The notes under the pieces were generated by a model. The model was not told the DNA's origin, searched no databases, and was given only the letters and a program-made list of their open reading frames with translations. Position numbers and translations under genes: made by a program. A DNA stretch of 64,000 bases. Origin: Bacteroidota bacterium (GTDB taxonomy: Bacteria > Bacteroidota > Bacteroidia > Cytophagales > Cyclobacteriaceae). The stretch lies in contig JAEZGH010000049.1 in the NCBI GenBank assembly GCA_023417065.1, positions 4,913-68,912 of the forward strand, given 5' to 3'. How positions within the stretch are numbered: position 1 is the stretch's first letter; every line of letters starts with the position of its first letter. Of this stretch, positions 45,030 to 53,681 are shown in pieces.

Positions 45030-46326
45030 CCTAATGTTTGTTTTTTCCTGCGTGCCTGAAACATCGTTCCGTTTTTCGAAAATCACAAAAACTAATGTAG
45101 CCAATTTTGATACTGATTTTGCAGCGTATTGCAAGAGGGAGCCGTCGACTGATTTCGAACAAAGTGCGGTTTGGAGTGCAATCTATGGTGATTACAAGAA
45201 TGCATTAGAGTATGCTACTGAAGATGCAGTGCCTAGATCTTTCGATTTATCATACGACGAGAACGCAACGCCGCAAGACGTTTTGAACAGGATGAGGGAG
45301 AGGCTCTCAGATGCGAATTTAACCTTAGAAGAACGAGCACGAATCCACGTCGTTCTCGATTTGATTAAGCGGGAAAAAAATCTGGATTTGCTTTTCAGAG
45401 ATAAGATACAAGTGGATGCGAGGGAATATATTATAAGCGAGGCCGGTAGATATCATTTCCTGTTAATTAACGAAGCCCATTATAGTTCTCAAAACAGAGA
45501 ATTCACTGCAGATTTATTGAAACCACTTTGGGAAAAGGGCTATCGGTACTTGGCGTTAGAAGCGTTGAGCTATAGCGACATTGAACTGTCTCGACGCGGA
45601 TACCCAGTTCTCAATAGTGGGTTTTATGTTCGCGATCCCGTATTTGGTAATATGGTGAGGGAAGCATTGGCAATTGGCTATCGCCTGATTGCCTATGAGA
45701 CCGAACGTGCTGGAGTTGATGGTTCTGAACGTGATCTTGATCAAGCTCGCAATATTTTTAATAAAACGTTGCGGAATGATTCAATAGGAAAGGTCATTAT
45801 TCACGCAGGGTACAGCCACATTCTTGAAAACGGCGGAGGTACTTACATTCCGATGGGAGTTCAATTGAAATCCATAAGCAAGCAGGATATTCTAACAATT
45901 GATCAGGAAACAATGACGGATCTTAACCAAGATGAAAAGTTAAATCCTTACTATTTGTATGTTAAGTACCAGCTGAGAGTAGGCAACCCGGTGATATTCA
46001 TGGGCGAGAAACCCTTAGTGGACCCAATAAATTACGCAGGGATAGACGTTCAGGTGTATCATCCTCCAACAAAATTCATAAAGGGTAGGCCTACCTGGAG
46101 ACTTCGTACGTCGTATCAATTAGTGGAATTACCTCCAGGATTCGAAAAATTCAACGGCTGCCTAATTCAAGCCCTGAGAGCCGAGGATCGAAGCGATGCC
46201 ATTCCAATAGACCAAACGATAGTGTATCCAGATGTCGGATTGGTACTGCAGCCAGGGAATTACAACATTAGGGTAATAAATGGTGAAGGAGTTTTAATCG
46301 CTACGTGTAGGCTTGAGGTAGAGTAA
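45001..46326 (+). CDS. Lipoprotein with TraB/ChaN-like domain
   Basis: A 441-residue lipoprotein. ATG 45001 gives the signal MILIVLFGISLMFVFSC, whereas the frame open from 44962 adds residues without a signal. The central domain (about 150-330) has HFLLINEAHYSSQNREF, LALEAL, GYRLIAYE and VIIHAGYSHI. That is the distribution of histidine and acidic motifs of the ChaN/TraB/erythromycin-esterase-like fold. A beta-rich C-terminal part follows. It overlaps the end of the gwsS remnant by 29 nt, so it was probably part of that operon. Confidence 0.7.
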   Translation: MILIVLFGISLMFVFSCVPETSFRFSKITKTNVANFDTDFAAYCKREPSTDFEQSAVWSAIYGDYKNALEYATEDAVPRSFDLSYDENATPQDVLNRMRERLSDANLTLEERARIHVVLDLIKREKNLDLLFRDKIQVDAREYIISEAGRYHFLLINEAHYSSQNREFTADLLKPLWEKGYRYLALEALSYSDIELSRRGYPVLNSGFYVRDPVFGNMVREALAIGYRLIAYETERAGVDGSERDLDQARNIFNKTLRNDSIGKVIIHAGYSHILENGGGTYIPMGVQLKSISKQDILTIDQETMTDLNQDEKLNPYYLYVKYQLRVGNPVIFMGEKPLVDPINYAGIDVQVYHPPTKFIKGRPTWRLRTSYQLVELPPGFEKFNGCLIQALRAEDRSDAIPIDQTIVYPDVGLVLQPGNYNIRVINGEGVLIATCRLEVE

Positions 46327-46342
46327 CCGATTAAAGTGGAAG

Positions 46343-46897
46343 TCAGTTCGCGTAGATAATTCGCAACGCAGTCACTACGGAACCTCCCAACAGTAGGATA
46401 ACGCGGATAAAGGGCGAGGACTTCAACACCTTTTTCCTTTTAAAATACAAAGCTACATAAGACAAAACCGCACAAACAAGTCCAATCCAAATCATAGCCC
46501 AAATTGCACCCGAACATTGGGACAAAGTTCCTTCTTCAATAAGCAGAATTCGGAATGCCTGTAAGAAATGTGTAAGCGGAATCACGTTTGCAACAGCCAC
46601 AACCCAATCGGGCATTTGCGAAAGCGGCCACGTAAATCCACTCAAAATAAAACTCGGAGTGGCTATTACCATCAATATTTCGGTTGCTTTGAGCTGACTC
46701 GGAATCAATATGCTTACCAATATCCCGATAAAACATACCGACAACACGAAAATTCCCGCTACAAAGGTCAAAGCACCTAGATTTTCATAAAACGGAATCC
46801 TGAACCAAAACGTAAAAAGATAATACAAGATCCAAATACCGAAGCTATTACACGTGAGGATGTATTGGATGCTAACCTCTTTGCCTCGCTGGAACAC
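46343..46897 (-). pseudogene. Truncated ABC-2-type permease
   Basis: The frame encodes the C-terminal half of an ABC-2 membrane protein of the YhhJ type: several helices, the family segment SFILSGFTWPLSQMPDWVVAVANVIPLTHF and a basic tail. Its first 13 or so codons are the complement of an IS3 transposase fragment, so the true 5' half was lost at about 46855. No ATPase gene is nearby. It is a non-functional relic. Confidence 0.8.
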
Positions 46898-46993
46898 GCT
46901 CGCGAGCTAACAGAAAAATGGCAGTGGGAATACAATCACCAGCGTGAACACGAGTCACTCAACTACCACACTCCGGTCAGCTATGCTGCGTAA
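46856..46993 (+). mobile_element. 3' end of an IS3-family transposase gene
   Basis: 46 codons reading EDVLDANLFASLEHARELTE, then YNHQREHESLNYHTPVSYAA and a stop. This is the typical end of an IS3-family OrfB integrase (catalytic-domain tail with the HESL motif). The rest of the element is missing. It abuts the broken ABC permease, so insertion followed by deletion is likely. Confidence 0.85.
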
Positions 46994-47450
46994 GTTCATG
47001 TTTGGAAACTCTTTTTCTTTTTCCCTAAAAAAAGTAGGGGCTATCCTGATACAGGAAGCCCAAAACTTTTTTCAGTGCAAGTCCTGCTTGTTCGCTGAGG
47101 TTTCCAATCGCAGCCACGCAGGCAAAGCTTTTGCAAAGTTCAACGCAGTAAACTATAATTACAACCTGTCGAAATTCTCAGCCACGTTCAGAGTCACATT
47201 TGGACAACTCCTGCCTGACCATACGGTGACAGATTTTGCAGGCACTCATTTATATACGATTCATCAAGACTTCTATTCAACCTTTCTAAACCAAAACGGC
47301 GAAATTGATATTGACCGGGCCTTGAAAAATAAAGGCAAGTTTGTTGTATGTAATCCGATGGTTGCGATTCAACGAAATGGATTCAGTGACAATAGAAAGA
47401 AAGTAATGAACTACTCAATTTACTTTCAGGGACGATCACTCTATCACTGA
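46944..47450 (+). CDS. Uncertain reading frame, possibly a glycosyltransferase tail
   Basis: 168 codons are open, but the first 20 or so overlap the IS3 fragment in another frame. The last 60 residues (HLYTIHQDFYSTFLNQ, FVVCNPMVAIQRNGFSDNRK) resemble the end of LPS/family-25-like glycosyltransferases with a PMxAxQRxxxSD pattern. That points to a 5'-truncated glycosyltransferase. The resemblance is weak and the frame may be non-functional. It converges on the DUF6088 gene. Confidence 0.35.
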   Translation: MNTSHSTTTLRSAMLRKFMFGNSFSFSLKKVGAILIQEAQNFFQCKSCLFAEVSNRSHAGKAFAKFNAVNYNYNLSKFSATFRVTFGQLLPDHTVTDFAGTHLYTIHQDFYSTFLNQNGEIDIDRALKNKGKFVVCNPMVAIQRNGFSDNRKKVMNYSIYFQGRSLYH

Positions 47451-47470
47451 AAGTGTCTGGAAAAATAAAG

Positions 47471-48199
47471 TCATATCAAGTTCCAGGAATGTTTATTCGG
47501 AAGCAATTCAGACGAAACTCCCGTTTCAAAAACAGATAGCCTATTGATAGAGTGCTTTAACTTCGACACGCTGACTCCGTTGAAGTTGTTTTCTATCAAT
47601 GCACCCAACAAAGCACGAGTACCGGGATTAAATGACAATGCAAGGGAAATCAGCCGTTCCTTCTTGCTTCTGGATAGGTCGCGAATGCGTTCCTTCAAGA
47701 TCTTGAATGAGTCATCGGGGCTGGCGTCAGGAATTGTTTTAATATCACGGATCGCATCAAGAAGTTGAAGTAACGGAATATCTTCTTCTGAAAAAGCCAC
47801 ATTCCTTTTTACATACTTCACCTTGTAGCCTTCAATTTCTTTTGGTTGTAATGGATTGGTTGTCGCAATTACCAATGTATTGGAGACCTGTGAGGTGAGG
47901 CCAAGTTGGTTGTAAATAGTTAATCCCGTCAGATATCCGATCCTTTTACTTTGCTTAACCGTTAGCGCGTTTACTATTGCTGCTTCCCGAGGTCTGGGGT
48001 TCCCGAATTTTGACTGCTGTGGTTTGTAATACTTACCCTTTGCCAAACGGGCAATAACTCCCTTCCTGGTGAGTCGGCTTAAGGACTGAGCAGCTGTCAC
48101 AAGCTGATCCGAACCGATCTCCAGCTGAGCATAATCAAAAACAGCCCCATCTGGCATGTTTTCGATCTTTTTAGAGATTATTTCGGCAATAGATGACAT
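47471..48199 (-). CDS. DUF6088/AbiEi-like antitoxin, orphan
   Basis: A 242-residue protein. The N-terminal winged helix (about 1-60: LVTAAQSLSRLTRKGVIARLAKGKYY) and the following IGYLTGLTIYNQLGLTSQV block are those of AbiEi-type antitoxin/transcription factors of type IV toxin-antitoxin systems. The partner nucleotidyltransferase toxin (AbiEii) normally follows within the operon, but downstream lies an unrelated convergent frame. It therefore appears orphaned. Inverted repeats upstream (48291-48358) may be its operators. Confidence 0.8.
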   Translation of the reverse strand: MSSIAEIISKKIENMPDGAVFDYAQLEIGSDQLVTAAQSLSRLTRKGVIARLAKGKYYKPQQSKFGNPRPREAAIVNALTVKQSKRIGYLTGLTIYNQLGLTSQVSNTLVIATTNPLQPKEIEGYKVKYVKRNVAFSEEDIPLLQLLDAIRDIKTIPDASPDDSFKILKERIRDLSRSKKERLISLALSFNPGTRALLGALIENNFNGVSVSKLKHSINRLSVFETGVSSELLPNKHSWNLI

Positions 48200-48290
48200 A
48201 GTTTGGCTTACTGTAAATGTATAAGTTTACTGGGTTATATCAAGTTTTATATACGTTAAACTTGACATATTGGTTCTATAAGAGAATCTA

Positions 48291-48358
48291 TTCTCCGCAT
48301 TTTTGCGGAGAAGAAGGCATTTAATCTCCGCATAAGCCCAAATTCGCGATTCGCGAAC
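48291..48358. repeat. Two perfect inverted repeats upstream of the DUF6088 gene
   Basis: TTCTCCGC/GCGGAGAA (48291-48312, 6-nt loop) and TTCGCGA-T-TCGCGAA (48344-48358) lie 90-160 nt before the antitoxin start. A further TCTCCGCA copy at 48325 repeats the first arm. AbiEi-type antitoxins bind inverted repeats, so these are operator candidates. Confidence 0.55.
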
Positions 48359-48420
48359 TGAAAATTGACGGTCGTTGAATATCGACTAAATGAAATCTGA
48401 ACACAATTTGGGTCTTTGTT

Positions 48421-48482
48421 CATTTTTATCGAAAATCTGGACATAGATGCATTTCGCGTCCATTTTTATCAAAAACTGGACA
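48421..48482. repeat. Direct repeat CATTTTTATCnAAAA..CTGGACA x2
   Basis: Copies at 48421-48443 and 48461-48482 share CATTTTTATC and CTGGACA, 40 nt apart; a weaker third copy (GAAATCTGAACA) lies near 48390. The arrangement resembles the multiple terminal sequences of IS21-type element ends, but no transposase genes are adjacent. Confidence 0.5.
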
Positions 48483-48522
48483 CTTGGTCAATTTGATGTT
48501 CCCCGGCTTTTCTGTACTGCAC

Positions 48523-48541
48523 GGGTAAAATTTCCGATTAA
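48523..48541. repeat. Solitary copy of the 19-nt Fic-gene repeat
   Basis: GGGTAAAATTTCCGATTAA, identical to two of the three copies upstream of the AbiEi-Fic gene at 52227-52307, 3.7 kb away. Confidence 0.75.
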
Positions 48542-48590
48542 CTCCGCAGGCTCGTTGCGATTAATTAAATTTCCTTTGAGTATTAGTATT

Positions 48591-48734
48591 ATGAATGACA
48601 CTGCCCATCTCTTATCAACCAAGGCAAATAAAAAACGACTCTTGGAGAGCATCGCTCAGGATAAGAAAACTTCCCAGGCGCTAGAAAAGCAAAGCAAAAA
48701 GGAGTTAAAAATGGCTGGAAAGAAAAGGCTGTAA
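48591..48734 (+). pseudogene. C-terminal fragment of a YefM/Phd-type antitoxin
   Basis: 47 codons (MNDTAHLLSTKANKKRLLES ...). The segment DTAHLLSTKANKKRLLESI matches the toxin-binding tail of YefM antitoxins (ETAYLLRSPANARRL in E. coli). The N-terminal DNA-binding half is absent and no YoeB toxin follows. It lies just right of the repeat scars and is followed by a hairpin terminator. Confidence 0.65.
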
Positions 48735-48743
48735 AATATTGAA

Positions 48744-48771
48744 AGGATAATCGGAATTTCACCGATTATCC
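48744..48771. terminator. Hairpin after the YefM fragment
   Basis: GGATAATCGG pairs perfectly with CCGATTATCC across a seven- to eight-base loop, 10 nt after the stop. The T-run is weak (TGTTAAAATCTTA). Confidence 0.65.
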
Positions 48772-48950
48772 TGTTAAAATCTTACAACTTTTACATTCTC
48801 AACCCTCTTCTTTTTTTCCTCTGCTTTTCCTTCAACTCACGATCCACTATATCAGGTCGTTACCAGAGCCGCGACTATTCCCGATAGCGCCATCGGGATG
48901 GGCGTCAAGTAACGTTTTAAGCGGGATGACTCTTCGAATGCAGGTGATTC

Positions 48951-50654
48951 TCACGATTTGTGCTGGTACTCTTTAGGAATTACTGCGAGCTCTTCCAATA
49001 ATGCCTTTCTCGCCTTATAGCGTTCCCGCAAAAGATTGGCAAAACCAATTGTAAGCATATCATCGAATTTGCCGAGCATGTTTTTGAGTAATCCCGCATT
49101 GTAACGATAATTACTGCGATCAGGTCTCGCTTCAAGGCTGCCAGTGATCAGCGAGAAATATATTTCTTGAAGTTGCGGTCTGAGTTCCTGAGGTATAGAA
49201 TCGTCATACTGCTGAATAAGCCCGATATTGTTTGAGACCGTTAGAATACGAAGTAGCTCCCTGGGATTATCTTCTTCTTTCAATATTTCTGCCAGCGACG
49301 GGTACTCGTGATTCTTCTCCAGTTTCTGCTTGTACGCTTTGCTCTTCTTTAGCCACTCATCTTCTGGTAGATGTTTTTTTAGTATGCGATAACTGTTAAG
49401 GTCTCCATAACACTCGTAGAATAACTGCTCGGCAGTGGAAACAATATTTTTGATGTCGCTTTTCTGGAGGTATATTGTGAGCGAAATTTTCCGTAGCTCA
49501 TTTACAGTTCCTTGGTGCTTTGCCGCTTTTGCTTCATTAATTCCATCTTCTATTAAAGCCAATACCTTGTCAAGGTTCTTCTTACGAATAGCATAGTTGA
49601 TAGCAATTTTTCTGATGGAGTAGTATTTCAGGTTTTGCTCAACAAAATCATTCACTTCTTCCTCACTTTTGTTGTTGAAAAAGTAGTGAACGAGAACATT
49701 GGCGGCGCGTTCACCGGAATACCATTCGATAAAGTCATCTCCCTTGCCTTCCTTTTTTAGAGCGGTGACCATCTTCTTAATCAGGGCTTCATCATCAGCA
49801 GAGGCAACTTCGGCTGCAAGCTCCGCGAACTGCCATCCGTGATCCATACCCTGCATTGCTGGTGACGTGCTCTTTTTAACCGCATATTTTGTCAATGCTG
49901 AAAGGATAGATTTTGGGGGATGATGTTCCTTAACCAGGCTAAGACCTAAAAAGGTATTATCAATAATGCTGCTTAGTATGCCGTCTGAGTCATCAATAAT
50001 TTCCAAAGCCGGAATTAGTTTCTCGAGAATTGCCAGATAGATATTGACCCCGGTCTGAAGATCGTTCTGCATCATACACTGGCTCGCGCTTTCTACCAAT
50101 GATTCAATTGGTTTTACGGCATTATTAAATTCCTGAAAATGGATGAAGCCATGTTTTCGTTTCAGAGGACGGAGCGATTGTTCAATGACCCCTTTGAAGT
50201 CAGCAACCGTCTTACAGGTCTTTGCCGCAAATGAAGCGAGTAAATGATTTTTGAACTCATTATCATTGTCGGTATATGACTTTATATAATCTTTGAGTTC
50301 CTCAAAGGTGACCTTCGATAAAAGATCACCGACTTTATCCAGGGGAACTTTTGGCTTCTCGGCCGTTTCGTTATCCGTCATTTGAATCGAGTACAGCACT
50401 GCAACCTGGTGCTTACAAATCGGACCGTCAAATGGACAGTTACAGGAGCTAAAGCGTATCGCATCGGTTACTACGTCCGTTTGAATAACCACGCGGTATG
50501 TTTCGCTACCCTGTACTTTTGCCCGCCATTGATTGTATTCGTCATTGCCCGCGACTTTCAGGTCAACGACATTTTCGATGTAGTCGTAGCCCCTGGAAAG
50601 AAGCACTTCACCAAGCTGGCTTTCGAAGTTCGACAAGGTTAACTGGTTTTTCAT
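48951..50654 (-). CDS. SWIM zinc-finger protein (intact paralogue)
   Basis: A 567-residue protein. The SWIM motif C-x-C-x6-C-x-H (Cys71, Cys73, Cys80, His82) lies in a 100-residue N-terminal domain (LSNFESQLGEVLLSRGYDYIENV). It is followed by about 450 residues of alpha-helical repeats rich in Lys and Glu. It is the full-length homologue of the damaged gene at 31164-32871 and shows how that one should read. SWIM proteins of this size are of unknown function. Some occur beside SNF2 helicases, which are not present here. It is cytoplasmic. Confidence 0.88.
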   Translation of the reverse strand: MKNQLTLSNFESQLGEVLLSRGYDYIENVVDLKVAGNDEYNQWRAKVQGSETYRVVIQTDVVTDAIRFSSCNCPFDGPICKHQVAVLYSIQMTDNETAEKPKVPLDKVGDLLSKVTFEELKDYIKSYTDNDNEFKNHLLASFAAKTCKTVADFKGVIEQSLRPLKRKHGFIHFQEFNNAVKPIESLVESASQCMMQNDLQTGVNIYLAILEKLIPALEIIDDSDGILSSIIDNTFLGLSLVKEHHPPKSILSALTKYAVKKSTSPAMQGMDHGWQFAELAAEVASADDEALIKKMVTALKKEGKGDDFIEWYSGERAANVLVHYFFNNKSEEEVNDFVEQNLKYYSIRKIAINYAIRKKNLDKVLALIEDGINEAKAAKHQGTVNELRKISLTIYLQKSDIKNIVSTAEQLFYECYGDLNSYRILKKHLPEDEWLKKSKAYKQKLEKNHEYPSLAEILKEEDNPRELLRILTVSNNIGLIQQYDDSIPQELRPQLQEIYFSLITGSLEARPDRSNYRYNAGLLKNMLGKFDDMLTIGFANLLRERYKARKALLEELAVIPKEYQHKS

Positions 50655-50719
50655 TACTTAACTTATTCTACAAATCGCGATCGCCTGATATATTGGATGT
50701 GCTGATGTATTTGGTTATT

Positions 50720-52201
50720 TTATTTTCCCATGATCTTCAACTTCCCCTCTTTCGGCTCCTTAAACGCATCACATCTAATTAAATACTTCTCCATCTCATC
50801 AATGCTTTCACCGTGCAAAGTCGAACTGAATTCATACGCACGCAAAAGCATTCTTACATAAGCGTCACCAACGCGTTGGCGAGTCAGCTTTCGCAGTGCA
50901 CCCATATAGTCCTCGCGGTAGACTGTCGGGATAATGATTTTCGACAATCCCTTAGCAGACAGTTCTGCATTCATCATCACACGCGCGATTCTTCCGTTGC
51001 CATCAAGGAATGGATGGACTTCACTAACGAGGAACATCATGTAGACCGCTTTTGCAAATGGCTCTTGCAATAGGGAATACCATTCAAATCCCTTTTTCAA
51101 TGTTCCAACTACAAGCTGCTTGTCAACAAATTCGGTGTTGCCGGCTCTGTTGTTCTTGTCTTTGAACTCTCCAGGTTTCTTACTGATCCTCGATTGAAGC
51201 AGAATTGCATGTCTCCTTCTCATAATGTCGAGGAACTCATTGGCATTCGTAGGACAGATAGACATTTCCCTTTTGTCCGACACAATACGGTATGTACCTA
51301 ATATGTCATGCGAATCTTCATCCCGTGCAGGAAGAGGTGTTTCAGTCTCAATGATTTCTTTAGCCTCCTCAACAGTGAATTCAGTTCCTTCTATAAAATT
51401 AGAGAAGTAGCCCTCGAAGAAAGCAAAGGTCTTGTACGATTTAGTCGCCTTATTTTTGTCCGGATGACGCGGAAATGGTTTTCCGGCTAACTCTTCGTAC
51501 AGGCTTTCGAATAGCTTGATTCTATCAGGATCTAACGGCTCACCGAGAGATCGAGCAATGGCTGCGGGTGTTGTTAGCTTTTTTGACTTGCCGGTAGAAA
51601 GTAAATCACTGACCAGGTCATTCAATTTTTTGAACTCATCCTGCATTCCCAACTGCTTGGAAATTTTTCTTGCTTTGTCACGCAATTCATTAAGACCATT
51701 CTCGCCTCGCGTCCTGATAATAGATTCAAGGCGTTCTTCGATTTGAGAACGAGTCAGCGTTTTTGATTCCGCTGCTTTGCGCCTTGAAACCTGAAGGTTT
51801 TCGAGAAATGCCCTTGCCTCCTGCGATGCATGGAGATTTCCAAAGAATGCATTGTCGCCATCAATCTTTTGTGGACCTTCTAAAAGTTGGATGGTTAATC
51901 CAGGTAGCTGAATCTTTTCTGTGTAGGTATACGTCAGAAAAATGTGTCCGTGGGGAGTAGGCACAAATTCAAGAGCACTGCGATGACTGAGCAATGCGTC
52001 CGGATATAGGGCTGACAGGATATGAAACCAATTCCGTTTAATGATTGCCGCCGGTTCATCCGAAAAATTTGATGTGTAAACCCTTGGCGCAATTTTCCTG
52101 ATCTGCCCCTCTTTTAGTAGAGCAGTTATTCTCCTGGACTCCGCTTTGTCCGAAGAGGCGAAGACAATTTCCTGAACTTTTGAAGGGGGAATTTTTCCCA
52201 T
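50720..52201 (-). CDS. AbiEi-like winged helix fused to a Fic AMPylase
   Basis: A 493-residue two-part protein. Residues 1-130 resemble the AbiEi antitoxin winged helix (RITALLKEGQIRKIAPRVYT, then LLSHRSALEF). A helical linker leads to a Fic domain with the complete catalytic motif HPFLDGNGRIAR (396-407) and, ahead of it, the auto-inhibitory helix SNFIEG (267-272) of class II Fic proteins. It should transfer AMP to a protein target and be held inactive by its own Glu271. The DNA-binding half could repress its own gene. Three phased repeats lie upstream. Confidence 0.9.
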   Translation of the reverse strand: MGKIPPSKVQEIVFASSDKAESRRITALLKEGQIRKIAPRVYTSNFSDEPAAIIKRNWFHILSALYPDALLSHRSALEFVPTPHGHIFLTYTYTEKIQLPGLTIQLLEGPQKIDGDNAFFGNLHASQEARAFLENLQVSRRKAAESKTLTRSQIEERLESIIRTRGENGLNELRDKARKISKQLGMQDEFKKLNDLVSDLLSTGKSKKLTTPAAIARSLGEPLDPDRIKLFESLYEELAGKPFPRHPDKNKATKSYKTFAFFEGYFSNFIEGTEFTVEEAKEIIETETPLPARDEDSHDILGTYRIVSDKREMSICPTNANEFLDIMRRRHAILLQSRISKKPGEFKDKNNRAGNTEFVDKQLVVGTLKKGFEWYSLLQEPFAKAVYMMFLVSEVHPFLDGNGRIARVMMNAELSAKGLSKIIIPTVYREDYMGALRKLTRQRVGDAYVRMLLRAYEFSSTLHGESIDEMEKYLIRCDAFKEPKEGKLKIMGK

Positions 52202-52226
52202 TAATTAACCAATTTTACGTAAAAAT

Positions 52227-52307
52227 GGGTAAAATTTCCGATTAAAACGCACTTTCAGGGTAAAATGTCCGATTAATTGCTTTGAATCGGGTAAAATTTC
52301 CGATTAA
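52227..52307. repeat. Three 19-nt repeats at an exact 31-nt period
   Basis: GGGTAAAATTTCCGATTAA at 52227-52245 and 52289-52307, and a one-base variant (GTCC for TTCC) at 52258-52276. They lie 26-106 nt in front of the AbiEi-Fic start and close to a perfect palindrome TTTTACGTAAAA (52213-52224). The 31-nt spacing is about three helical turns, so proteins bound to the copies would sit on one face of the DNA. Confidence 0.85.
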
Positions 52308-52412
52308 CTTGATAATTTCCGACCGGTAAGATTTCATATTAAGTTTTGTTATTGCTAAGATTCCGATAAGACTGTCTTCGTCATTATATTGCTGACATAC
52401 GTTGAGATCGCA

Positions 52413-52865
52413 ATGACGGAAGATCAGGTAAATCAGTACCATGAGAAGGTGGACGCAAATATTCAGACGTTCGGATACCACGTTACTTTCGTGTTTGCTA
52501 AGGAGCATCCATCATTCTGTTACTCAACTGGAATCTTTAAGACATTCGGTATTCCGGAAATATTTATCTCTGCATTACCGCAAAATTTGTCCCACTCGCT
52601 TGTTGAGGCCTATGTTAATAAGTTCAGGGACTCCCTTTTTGTTCAAGTGAATACCAAAATAGATGACCTTACTGATAGGTTTCCTGTCTATTTAATAGAT
52701 GCACCTATAGAAAATTTAACCGAATATGCTCTCTCATCGATTAGATTCTATCAAGGCAAGCCGTACAAATACGTTCAGTTGATCTATCCGGATACAGCTG
52801 GCAATTTTCCCGGGGAGCCTGGTTACAATTATGATCAGATAATCAAAGGTGAGTTTAATTTCTAA
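52413..52865 (+). CDS. DUF4262-family protein
   Basis: A 150-residue soluble protein from ATG 52413 (MTEDQVNQYHEKVDAN); the frame is open from 52389. The family pattern is clear: FGYHVTFVFAKEHPSFCYSTGIFKTFGIPEIFISAL, then a C-terminal PYKYVQLIYPDTAGNFPGEPGY. DUF4262 proteins are widespread and uncharacterised. Its stop is four bases before the next gene, so the two are an operon. Confidence 0.85.
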   Translation: MTEDQVNQYHEKVDANIQTFGYHVTFVFAKEHPSFCYSTGIFKTFGIPEIFISALPQNLSHSLVEAYVNKFRDSLFVQVNTKIDDLTDRFPVYLIDAPIENLTEYALSSIRFYQGKPYKYVQLIYPDTAGNFPGEPGYNYDQIIKGEFNF

Positions 52866-52869
52866 AGCA

Positions 52870-53613
52870 ATGGCAGAATCATTTGAGCAGTTTTGCATGC
52901 AATCATGCGAGGAAGTCTCATCGCTCCAGGATGAGTTCATCAAGCTCTACGACTTAAACAGCTATGAGCATTGGTTGTTTGATGATGTATTGGGCGTGTT
53001 TGAGTTTAAGTCAGATGACGGTAGACAACTATTTTTTAAGTATTCGCTTGTTGGTTCTTTTTCCGCAAATACGTCAACCTGGAAGTGGTCGTGGGATAAC
53101 GAACACTTGACGGCACGTGAGCGAAAAGCGATTCAATCTGTTAAAGAATACGGCGAGAGCAAGGGTTACTCACAATTGACAACTGGATTAGTTCCCGGAG
53201 ACGAGTACACCGGCTGGGATATGACCTCGATTTGCGCAAAAGTGATGAATGCGATGGGTGTCTACCGATTTACGCAGGAGCACTTAACCTACTACGTCGT
53301 TTTTCATGCGGAATTAACAAAGGATCAATACGACGATTCAAAGGATAAGATTGTCACGTGTGCCTCTCACGGGACCGCTCGTGCCGCATTTGTTTGCCAA
53401 CATCTAGACAAAGATACTTACACAGGCTTTCACGAACCTTTTGAATCGGATCCGTTGATTGAGCAGGAAGATGACCTCCAAGCGTGGTGCGACGAATGTG
53501 AAAAAAAACGGCAGGAGGAAGGGGAATGGAATGAGGTGTCGGAAGCATTCGCGAAGATAAGGTTGGTCTGCGAACATTGCTTTTTTGAAATGAAGAGAAG
53601 AAATTCAGCCTAG
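52870..53613 (+). CDS. DUF6882-like protein with Cys-rich tail (copy 1)
   Basis: A 247-residue soluble protein. The first 150 residues match the DUF6882 pattern (FIKLYDLNSYEHWLFDD, FKSDDGRQLFFKYSLVGSFS, TWKWSWDNEHL, GYTGWD-like YTGWDMTSI). The C-terminal part carries conserved Cys/His (VTCASHGT, FVCQHLD, WCDECE, LVCEHCFFE), suggesting a zinc site. A second copy is at 62924. It is four bases behind a DUF4262 gene; both families are common in Bacteroidota and may serve as immunity-type or housekeeping sensors, which is speculation. Confidence 0.8.
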   Translation: MAESFEQFCMQSCEEVSSLQDEFIKLYDLNSYEHWLFDDVLGVFEFKSDDGRQLFFKYSLVGSFSANTSTWKWSWDNEHLTARERKAIQSVKEYGESKGYSQLTTGLVPGDEYTGWDMTSICAKVMNAMGVYRFTQEHLTYYVVFHAELTKDQYDDSKDKIVTCASHGTARAAFVCQHLDKDTYTGFHEPFESDPLIEQEDDLQAWCDECEKKRQEEGEWNEVSEAFAKIRLVCEHCFFEMKRRNSA

Positions 53614-53681
53614 CGATGTTGTGGCCTAGTTTGAACTGTTTGTGATGAAATATTGTCCAATCCATTACTTAGATTGACGTT

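Noticed and set aside
52227..52307. Possible CRISPR array
   Set aside because: Only three 19-nt copies with 12-nt intervals, too short for spacers; better explained as operator or IS-end repeats.
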